A stretch of 64,000 nucleotides of DNA from Bryobacterales bacterium (GTDB lineage Bacteria; Acidobacteriota; Terriglobia; Bryobacterales; Bryobacteraceae): NCBI GenBank assembly GCA_016789905.1, contig JAEUQC010000213.1:1-64000 (forward strand). Reading direction: 5' to 3'. Positions 58,088 to 64,000 of this stretch are shown here, one piece after another. Every line of letters starts with the position of its first letter. Position 1 is the stretch's first letter. The position numbers were made by a program, and so were the translations under genes. The notes below the pieces were generated by a model. That model saw nothing but the letters and a program-made list of their open reading frames with translations, did not search any database and had not been told where the DNA came from.

Positions 58088-59117
58088 AATATCCTTGGCG
58101 CCAGAAGGGGCGCAATGGAGGGAGTCCGCGGGGTTGATTGATCTTCACCTGCACGCGGCGATATTTTCCATCCCGGTTGGCGTTATTCGGCACATACCCT
58201 ATGACGTACTGATTTCGCAGTTCGATACCGATTTTGGCGGCGACATCGGGGAGATCGTTGAGATTTTCCACTGGGAAGTGGCGGCCGCCAGTCTGCTCGG
58301 CGATTTCGTTTAGCAGGCCAGGGCCGGCGAGTTCTTCGGCCGAACGGGAGCGGGCAGAAACGGGTTCAAAGATGCCGATGGCGTAGATCTGCACGTCGGC
58401 TTCGCGGACAAGATTCTTGATTTCCGATTCGGTGTAGCGGGAGGAGTTGTCCCCGCCATCGGAAAGCACGAGAATCGCTTTGCGGGTATTGCGCGCCTTC
58501 TTCATGTGATTGAGCGCCATGTAGATGCCATCGAGCAGGGCGGTGCGGCCCTTGGCGTTGGTGAAGGTAAGGCGGTTCTGAATTTCTTCGGTATTGGTGG
58601 TGAAGGGCTGCACCATTTCCGGCTTGTCGTTAAATTGGACCAGGAAGAACTCGTCGTCCGGATTGGCGGTTTTGAAGAACTGGGCGGCGGCGAGGCGCGC
58701 CTTTTGGAGTTTGGCGCCCATGGAGCCGGAAGCGTCGAAGACGAGGCCCACCGAGAGCGGAGCGTCTTCACTGGCAAAGGTGGCGATGCGTTGTTCGGAT
58801 TTGTCTTCGAAGAGCTTGAAGTGTTCGGCTTCCAATCCGGTGACGAAACGATTGAGCGGGTCGGTAACGGTGACGTTGATGAGAACAAGGTTGGTATCGA
58901 CGCGTATGGAAGCGGGACGGCCAGCGGCTTCGTCGGGCTCTTCGGCGGCGGTCTTGCGGCGCGGGGCGACGGTGGTGGTGCTCTTGGAGTTTGGCCCTTG
59001 CGAGGACACGGAGGGTTTCGCGTCGCCCGGACGCGCCTGCGGAGTCTTTTCGTCTCCGGCCAGGGCTACCGCTGCCAGCAGAAGTCCAGCGCCGACGAAG
59101 AGGGAAAATGTTCTCAT
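58071..59117 (-). CDS. Exported VWA-domain protein (acidobacterial type), paralogue
   Basis: A 348-residue protein of the same family. ATG at 59117 begins a signal peptide (LFVGAGLLLAAVALAG); a frame from 59186 is less likely. A charged, Pro/Ser/Thr-rich spacer (about 23-65) precedes the VTVTDPLNRFVTGLEAEHFKLFED-type domain, then the VWA domain with DASGSM, the Thr in GRTALLDGIY and the Asp in VLSDGGDNSS. The end is NQYVIGYVPNNANRDGKYRRV. Two tandem overlapping copies show a local duplication in which each has kept a complete MIDAS site. Confidence 0.9.
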   Translation of the reverse strand: MRTFSLFVGAGLLLAAVALAGDEKTPQARPGDAKPSVSSQGPNSKSTTTVAPRRKTAAEEPDEAAGRPASIRVDTNLVLINVTVTDPLNRFVTGLEAEHFKLFEDKSEQRIATFASEDAPLSVGLVFDASGSMGAKLQKARLAAAQFFKTANPDDEFFLVQFNDKPEMVQPFTTNTEEIQNRLTFTNAKGRTALLDGIYMALNHMKKARNTRKAILVLSDGGDNSSRYTESEIKNLVREADVQIYAIGIFEPVSARSRSAEELAGPGLLNEIAEQTGGRHFPVENLNDLPDVAAKIGIELRNQYVIGYVPNNANRDGKYRRVQVKINQPRGLPPLRPFWRQGYYAPAQ

Positions 59118-59223
59118 GGCCAGAGTAGACCTCTCTCGGCTGAAATCTACCTGAATGATATCACGCATATGAATTTTCATAGCCAAAAATGCCGGGGCGG
59201 CAAGTGATGTAACAGCCCTCTCG

Positions 59224-59232
59224 TGGTAATAT
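59224..59232 (+). promoter_or_regulatory. Extended -10 promoter of the kdsB operon
   Basis: TGGTAATAT: TG, one base, then TAATAT (59227-59232). The GTG at 59238 follows after 5 bases, predicting a leaderless message. Confidence 0.5.
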
Positions 59233-59237
59233 CAAAC

Positions 59238-59990
59238 GTGCCACAGCAAGTTCTCGGAGTGATTCCGGCACGACTCGCCTCCACCCGTTTTCCCGCCAAG
59301 GCACTCGCCCCTCTACACGGCAAACCGATTCTGCAGCATGTATGGGAAAGGGCGAGCAAGGCGAGGTATCTGCAGCACCTTCTGATTGCTACAGATGACG
59401 ATACGATTGCCACTGTCGCCAGAAAGTTCGGGGCGCAGGTGCGGATGACATCGCCAGACCATCCATCGGGAACCGACCGGGTGGCGGAGGCGGCATCGGC
59501 GTATCCGCACGAGCTGGTGGTGAACATTCAGGGCGATGAGCCGCTGATAGACCCGGCGGCGATCGACGCGGCGGTGCTGGCGCTATTGGACGATGATGAG
59601 GCGCCGATGGGCACGCTGGCCAAGCGCATAGAAGATGTTTCCGAAATCACGAACCCGAACGCGGTGAAGGTTGTAATGGGACGGGACGGGCGCGCACTGT
59701 ACTTTTCCCGTTCGCCGATTCCGTACGACCGGGGCGGGGGCGCAGTGTATTTCAAGCACATTGGGTTGTATGTTTACCGGCGGGAGTTCCTGCTCGAGTA
59801 CCCGTCGCTGCCGGTGGGGCCGTTGGAACAGGTGGAGAAACTGGAGCAACTGCGGGCGCTTGAGAACGGCTACAAGATCAAGGTGGCCGAGACCGAGTAC
59901 GAATCATTGGGCGTGGACACGCCGGAAGACCTGGCACGGGTCGAACAGCTTTTTGGAACCAGAGGGGTATGGCCAAGTACATCTTCGTAA
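59238..59990 (+). CDS. kdsB: 3-deoxy-manno-octulosonate cytidylyltransferase KdsB
   Basis: Activates Kdo with CTP to CMP-Kdo for lipopolysaccharide core synthesis. The 250-residue protein has the family start GVIPARLASTRFPAKALAPL (about residues 6-25), the SGTDRVAEA motif, VVNIQGDEPLI and YFSRSPIPY, plus HIGLYVYRREFL. GTG at 59238 is preferred because it lies directly after an extended -10; another GTG at 59223 would overlap it. The last 22 bases overlap pyrG, so the two are coupled. Confidence 0.96.
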   Translation: MPQQVLGVIPARLASTRFPAKALAPLHGKPILQHVWERASKARYLQHLLIATDDDTIATVARKFGAQVRMTSPDHPSGTDRVAEAASAYPHELVVNIQGDEPLIDPAAIDAAVLALLDDDEAPMGTLAKRIEDVSEITNPNAVKVVMGRDGRALYFSRSPIPYDRGGGAVYFKHIGLYVYRREFLLEYPSLPVGPLEQVEKLEQLRALENGYKIKVAETEYESLGVDTPEDLARVEQLFGTRGVWPSTSS

Positions 59991-61606
59991 CGGGCGGCGT
60001 AGTCAGTTCGCTTGGAAAAGGAATCGCGGCGGCTTCAATCGGGTGCTTACTCGAAAGCCGGGGACTGCGCGTTACGCTGCAGAAGTTTGACCCGTATTTG
60101 AACGTGGATCCGGGTACGATGAGCCCGTTTCAACACGGGGAAGTGTTTGTGACCGACGATGGGGCGGAGACCGACCTTGATCTGGGGCACTACGAACGGT
60201 TCACCTATGCGCCGCTGACGCAGAGCAACAACGTCACCAGCGGGCGCATCTACGAGACAATCATTTCCCGCGAACGGCGGGGCGACTACCTGGGCAAGAC
60301 GGTGCAGGTGATTCCGCACGTTACCAACGAGATAAAAGCCAATATCGAAAAAGTCTCGGCCGGGGTGGACGTGGTGCTGGTGGAAATCGGCGGCACGGTG
60401 GGCGATATTGAAAGCCTTCCGTTCCTGGAAGCGATCCGGCAGGTGCGGCATGAAAAGGGGCGGGAAAACTGCATTTTCGTGCATGTGACGCTGGTGCCGT
60501 GGATTGCTGCGGCGGGCGAATTGAAGACCAAGCCGACGCAGCACAGCGTGAAGGAATTGCGGGCGATCGGCATACAGCCGGACATGCTGATCTGCCGTTG
60601 CGAGAAACCGCTGATTGGCGATATCAAGGAGAAGATCGCGCTGTTTTGCGATGTTCGGGCGGAAGCCGTGATTGAGGCCTGCGACGCGAAGAGTGTCTAC
60701 GAAGTGCCGCTGGGGTTTGCGTCGCAGAACGTGGACGAGATTATTCTGAAGCAGTTCAAGATCGACTCGGCGCCGCGGAACCTGGCGCGCTGGGAAGAGA
60801 TGCTGGACCGGCTGCACAACCCGGTGGACGAAGTGGACATTGCGCTGGTGGGGAAGTATGTGGAGTATGAAGACTCCTACAAGAGCCTGAAAGAGGCGCT
60901 GCTGCACGGCGGCTTCGCGCACCGGCTGAAGGTAAACACGCATTGGATTGAGGCGCAGGACCTGCACTGGCCGGAGTGCGCACAGCGGCTATCGCAGTTC
61001 GATGGGATTCTGGTGCCGGGCGGGTTCGGCAAGCGCGGTGTGGAAGGAATGCTGCAAGCCATCCGCTACGCGCGGGAAAACAAAGTGCCGTACTTCGGCA
61101 TCTGCCTGGGCATGCAGACGATGGTGATCGAGTACGCGCGGAACGTGTGCGGAATGGCGCAGGCAGATTCGGCCGAGTTCGACAATGCCACGCCACAGCG
61201 AGTGATCTACAAGCTGCGCGAGTTGAAGGGCGTGGACGAACTGGGCGGGACGATGCGGCTGGGGGCGTATCCGTGCAGTTTGGCGGAGGGATCGACGGCG
61301 CGCGCGGCCTATGGAAAAGGCGAAGTAAACGAACGGCACCGCCACCGGTTTGAATTCAACCGCGAATATGAGAAGCCGCTGGTGGCGGGCGGATTGAAGA
61401 TCACCGGCCAGACGCCGGACGGCGTATATGTGGAGATCTGCGAGATCGAAGACCACCCGTGGTACCTGGGCTGCCAGTTCCATCCGGAGTTCAAGAGCAA
61501 GCCGCTGGAGCCGCATCCGCTGTTCGCCGCGTTTGTGGGCGCCACTTATCAGGAGCGGTTGCGGCGGACAGGTACGTCGGCCGAACTGCTGAGCCATGCT
61601 ACCTAG
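59969..61606 (+). CDS. pyrG: CTP synthase
   Basis: Converts UTP to CTP using glutamine. The 545-residue protein has the synthetase domain (KYIFVTGGVVSSLGKGIAAAS at the start with its P loop, and DPYLNVDPGTMSPFQHGEV) and a glutamine amidotransferase domain with the nucleophile Cys in GICLGMQ and the His/Glu pair in QFHPEFKS. AGAGGGG precedes the ATG. Placed between kdsB and kdsA, it would supply CTP for CMP-Kdo, a gene order known in other Gram-negative bacteria. It overlaps kdsA by 11 bases. Confidence 0.98.
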   Translation: MAKYIFVTGGVVSSLGKGIAAASIGCLLESRGLRVTLQKFDPYLNVDPGTMSPFQHGEVFVTDDGAETDLDLGHYERFTYAPLTQSNNVTSGRIYETIISRERRGDYLGKTVQVIPHVTNEIKANIEKVSAGVDVVLVEIGGTVGDIESLPFLEAIRQVRHEKGRENCIFVHVTLVPWIAAAGELKTKPTQHSVKELRAIGIQPDMLICRCEKPLIGDIKEKIALFCDVRAEAVIEACDAKSVYEVPLGFASQNVDEIILKQFKIDSAPRNLARWEEMLDRLHNPVDEVDIALVGKYVEYEDSYKSLKEALLHGGFAHRLKVNTHWIEAQDLHWPECAQRLSQFDGILVPGGFGKRGVEGMLQAIRYARENKVPYFGICLGMQTMVIEYARNVCGMAQADSAEFDNATPQRVIYKLRELKGVDELGGTMRLGAYPCSLAEGSTARAAYGKGEVNERHRHRFEFNREYEKPLVAGGLKITGQTPDGVYVEICEIEDHPWYLGCQFHPEFKSKPLEPHPLFAAFVGATYQERLRRTGTSAELLSHAT

Positions 61607-62393
61607 CAAACCGCTGGCGCTGATCGCTGGACCGTGCGTGATTGAAAGTGAAGCGCATGTTCACTTTTTGGCGCGAAAGATCCGGGATACGGTGGGGCCG
61701 GAGTTTGTATTCAAGGCATCGTTCGATAAGGCTAACCGTTCGAGCGGGCAATCCTACCGCGGGCCGGGCGTGCGGGAAGGACTGCGAATTCTGGAAGGCT
61801 TGCGCGACGAGGGCTACCGGACGCTGACCGATATTCACGAGCCTTGGCAGGCCGAGATCGCCGCCGAAGCTTGCGACATACTGCAGATCCCGGCGTTCCT
61901 CTGCCGGCAGACAGACCTGCTGGTGGCGGCGGCGCAGACCGGGCGAATCGTGAACATCAAAAAGGGCCAATTCGTGTCGCCCTGGGATATCCGCCACGCC
62001 GCGGATAAGGTGGTGGCGGCGGGAAATGACCAGGTGTTTTTGACCGAGCGCGGAACCACGTTCGGCTACAACAACTTGGTTGTGGATATGCGGTCCCTGG
62101 CCATCATGCGGAGCTTTGGTTTTCCGGTGGTGTTCGATGCGACGCACAGCGTGCAGATGCCGGGCGCGGCAGGCACGCAGAGCGGCGGGCAGCCGCAGTT
62201 CATTGAACCGTTGGCGCGGGCGGCGGTGGCGGTGGGAGTAGACGCACTATTCGTGGAGGTACACGAAAACCCGGCCGAAGCTCTTTCGGACGGCGCGAAC
62301 GCGCTACCGTTATCGGAGTTGGCCGGGTTTTGGAACCGCTTGTTGGAGATAGATGCCGTCACGCGACGGCATCTGACGCCAGCGACGGAATAG
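61596..62393 (+). CDS. kdsA: 3-deoxy-8-phosphooctulonate synthase KdsA (metal-dependent type)
   Basis: Condenses PEP with arabinose 5-phosphate to Kdo 8-phosphate. The 265-residue protein shows IAGPCVIES at residues 10-18; Cys14 is the metal ligand that marks the metal-dependent class, as in Aquifex, where the E. coli metal-free enzyme has Asn. Other motifs: FKASFDKANRSS, TDIHEPWQ, KKGQFVSPWD, TERGTTFGYNNLVVDMR, FDATHSVQMPG. The gene ends directly against the convergent TolC gene: the two stops are adjacent (TAGCTA). Confidence 0.97.
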   Translation: MLPSKPLALIAGPCVIESEAHVHFLARKIRDTVGPEFVFKASFDKANRSSGQSYRGPGVREGLRILEGLRDEGYRTLTDIHEPWQAEIAAEACDILQIPAFLCRQTDLLVAAAQTGRIVNIKKGQFVSPWDIRHAADKVVAAGNDQVFLTERGTTFGYNNLVVDMRSLAIMRSFGFPVVFDATHSVQMPGAAGTQSGGQPQFIEPLARAAVAVGVDALFVEVHENPAEALSDGANALPLSELAGFWNRLLEIDAVTRRHLTPATE

Positions 62394-64000
62394 CTACTGC
62401 ACCTGAATGCCGCGATCGTCCAACAGATCGCCGGAAACGCGAAGCAGGTTGATCTGGTTTCGGCGGTACTGAATGGTGGTGTTGACAAGTTGCGCTTCGG
62501 CGTTGACAAGGCGGGTTTGGGCGTCGAGCACGAAGAAGATGACGGAAGTACCGAGGTCGTACTTCTTCTGTTCGGCGTCGAGTTGCTTCTGGGCAAGATC
62601 CCGGGCGACAGCGGCCAACTTGACCGACGCTTTTGAGGATTCCACCTGGCTGACGGCGTTGAGCACCTGCTGGCGGATGTTCTGTTCCAGCGAGCGGCGG
62701 GAGAGCACGTCCTGGCGCTTGGTTAGAACGGCGTCGGCATAGTTGGCAGCGGCGGCGCGGTCACGAATGGGCAGTCGGAGCGTGAGGCCAAACTGGTAGA
62801 TGGGGAAGTTGAAACCAAAGACCTGGTCCAGAGCGTCGGGGAAGCCGCCGCGGGTGACGACGATATCGGAGCCGTTGCGGGAGAAGAAATCGCCGCCACG
62901 GCCGGTGGAGGTATAGGAGCCGCGTAGGCCGAGGTCCGGGCGGAGTGCATTGGAGGACTGTTTCAGAATGAGATCGTCCTGGCCGATGCGCTCAATGTTG
63001 GCACGAAGGTCCGGCCGCAAGCGGAGGGCCTTGGTCACGATGGCTTCGCGATCCATTTCCTTGTCGTCGGAGGGAGGAAGGGGAGTTTCGGTGAGGACGA
63101 TGGGCATGGTGCGGTATTTCGGATCGAGATCGGCGCCCATCTGACGGCGTAGCGAATCTTCAAACTGCTGGAGGCGATAGCGGGCCTGCAGCACCTGGAT
63201 TTCCGAAGAGGCATAGTTGGCTTCGGGCTGGTAAATGTCGAGCGGGCTGATGGCGCCGAGTTCGAGTTCCTTCTTTGAGCGCTTAAGCGCTTCGGCCGAG
63301 AGTTCGAGCGCTTTTTCCTGGACGCGCAGCGTTTCGCGGCCGCCGAGCAGATCCCAGTAGGCGTTTTCGGCGTTCGACATGAGGGTAAGCAACGTGTTGC
63401 GGAAGTTCTCGTCGGAGACCTTCAGGCGGCTACGAGCGATGGTGATGGGGAGACGGTTGATTTCCCTGCCCCGGTTGCGGAGGAGCGGCATGACGAAGCT
63501 GCCGGACATCTGTGCGTTGAGCGCGGGGTTGAAAAAGTTGAAGGAGTTGTTGGTGGAAGTCTTGTTGGCGTTGAACCCGGCGGTATATTGCAGGCCGCTA
63601 TCGAGGGTCTGCGTAAAGGCGAAGTTCATCGGCTGCACGAGCTGATTGAGAGTGTTGGCGCCTTCCAACTGGCTGGTGGACTGCGTTTTGGTGCGGGTGG
63701 AGGTAAAACTGCCGGTGAAAAAGGGGTCAAACGGCGCGTAAGCGCGGGTGATGGAATTCCGCGTGATTTCCACGTTAAGCCGCTGGATGTCGATGTCGAC
63801 GTTATTGGCGAGGACGAGTTGGAGATAGCTGCGAAGTGAGAGTTCGAGCTTGCCATCGACAATAAAATCGTCGAACTTGGAAACACCGCGCATTTCGACG
63901 GAGGGCATGGGTTCGGCGAAATGACGTTTGAACCAGTTCTGGCGCGGGAAGTAGGGCGCGTCGAGGAGGTCCGGATCCTTCTTGTTCGTGTGGGTGAAGG
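62394..64000 (-). CDS. TolC-like outer-membrane efflux protein, cut by the window edge
   Basis: Partial: the frame stays open to the right edge, so the real start lies beyond 64000. An internal ATG at 63908 is not the start, because codons upstream of it read as protein (for example YFPRQNWFKRHFAEP). The visible 535 residues contain two OEP repeats with the coiled-coil helices of TolC, such as LSLRSYLQLVLANNVDI, NAYWDLLGGRETLRVQEKAL, ELGAISPLDIYQPEANY, RQQVLNAVSQVESSKASVKLA and QKKYDLGTSVIFFVLDAQT. It forms a trimeric outer-membrane channel, probably with a tripartite efflux or secretion pump encoded upstream (to the right). Confidence 0.9.
   Translation of the reverse strand, partial: FTHTNKKDPDLLDAPYFPRQNWFKRHFAEPMPSVEMRGVSKFDDFIVDGKLELSLRSYLQLVLANNVDIDIQRLNVEITRNSITRAYAPFDPFFTGSFTSTRTKTQSTSQLEGANTLNQLVQPMNFAFTQTLDSGLQYTAGFNANKTSTNNSFNFFNPALNAQMSGSFVMPLLRNRGREINRLPITIARSRLKVSDENFRNTLLTLMSNAENAYWDLLGGRETLRVQEKALELSAEALKRSKKELELGAISPLDIYQPEANYASSEIQVLQARYRLQQFEDSLRRQMGADLDPKYRTMPIVLTETPLPPSDDKEMDREAIVTKALRLRPDLRANIERIGQDDLILKQSSNALRPDLGLRGSYTSTGRGGDFFSRNGSDIVVTRGGFPDALDQVFGFNFPIYQFGLTLRLPIRDRAAAANYADAVLTKRQDVLSRRSLEQNIRQQVLNAVSQVESSKASVKLAAVARDLAQKQLDAEQKKYDLGTSVIFFVLDAQTRLVNAEAQLVNTTIQYRRNQINLLRVSGDLLDDRGIQVQ

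Noticed and set aside
1..64000. tRNA, rRNA, CRISPR or intact transposase genes
   Set aside because: Intergenic stretches were scanned by eye for TPsiC-type arms, repeat-spacer arrays and transposase motifs; none was convincing. A tRNA or Rfam scan would settle this.

Overview
The window looks like a chromosome segment from an acidobacterium, probably of the Solibacter/Bryobacter type. The evidence is a GC-rich sequence carrying a very large Oar-like TonB-dependent receptor, two secreted VWA proteins of the acidobacterial kind, a signal-peptide-bearing Gfo/Idh/MocA protein, large secreted glycoside hydrolases, Kdo synthesis genes (so a Gram-negative envelope), and both IPTLxxWG-CTERM and PEP-CTERM sorting signals. 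The taxonomic call is an inference from gene content. No rRNA, tRNA, CRISPR array, intact insertion sequence or prophage was seen.

Layout. 0-6.2 kb (minus): a GH106-like glycoside hydrolase, rsmD and recG. 6.2-12.3 kb (plus): a secreted Gfo/Idh protein, fabI, and a four-gene GldA/GldF/GldG/DUF4340-type ABC module. 12.3-14.7 kb: rsfS, a coiled-coil exported protein, hpt, a degenerate tandem duplication containing a piece of hpt, and a CDGSH iron-sulfur protein. 14.8-17.2 kb: an exported protein of unknown role coupled to a GH88 unsaturated glucuronyl hydrolase. 17.2-20.6 kb: an OmpA-like protein and an LctP-type lactate permease. 20.6-30.1 kb (minus): one chemotaxis operon, cheA-cheW-mcp-hemA-like-cheY-cheB-cheR-cheX. 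Its receptor is soluble with two PAS domains, its CheA carries a receiver that has lost the phosphorylation residues, and it contains a divergent glutamyl-tRNA-reductase-like gene. 30.3 kb: a stand-alone PilZ protein. 31.1-34.4 kb (minus): M1 metallopeptidase, a DUF948-like protein and a YtxH protein, facing recX. 35-42.9 kb (minus): a compact type IV pilus/type II secretion-like operon (smr, lolA, gspF, gspE, pilM, pilN, pilO, a PilP-like protein, a pseudopilin-like protein) with no secretin in the window. 43-45.7 kb: EF-hand protein, ApbE-DUF2271 and a PepSY-type membrane protein. 45.7-47.3 kb: a decayed toxin-antitoxin pair, an orphan DUF433 antitoxin and an AAA ATPase. 47.4-49.2 kb: a complete small exosortase H locus (IPTLxxWG-CTERM substrate, XrtH, membrane partner). 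49.6-53.1 kb: the TonB receptor with its own terminator. 53.4-59.1 kb: PEP-CTERM protein, a divergent membrane protein/MFS pair, a SIS-domain sugar isomerase/deaminase, a small conserved protein and two VWA proteins. 59.2-62.4 kb: the kdsB-pyrG-kdsA operon for CMP-Kdo supply. 62.4 kb to the right edge: a TolC-like protein that continues beyond the window.

Points that stand out: (i) at least ten transcription-unit first genes have a -10-like hexamer 5-9 bases before the start codon, implying leaderless mRNAs, including one divergent pair sharing a single -10 box; (ii) the unusual chemotaxis operon; (iii) the self-contained exosortase H locus; (iv) a C13 tract inside the M1 peptidase gene; (v) several traces of decay and duplication (toxin remnant, hpt fragment, repeated palindromic terminators).
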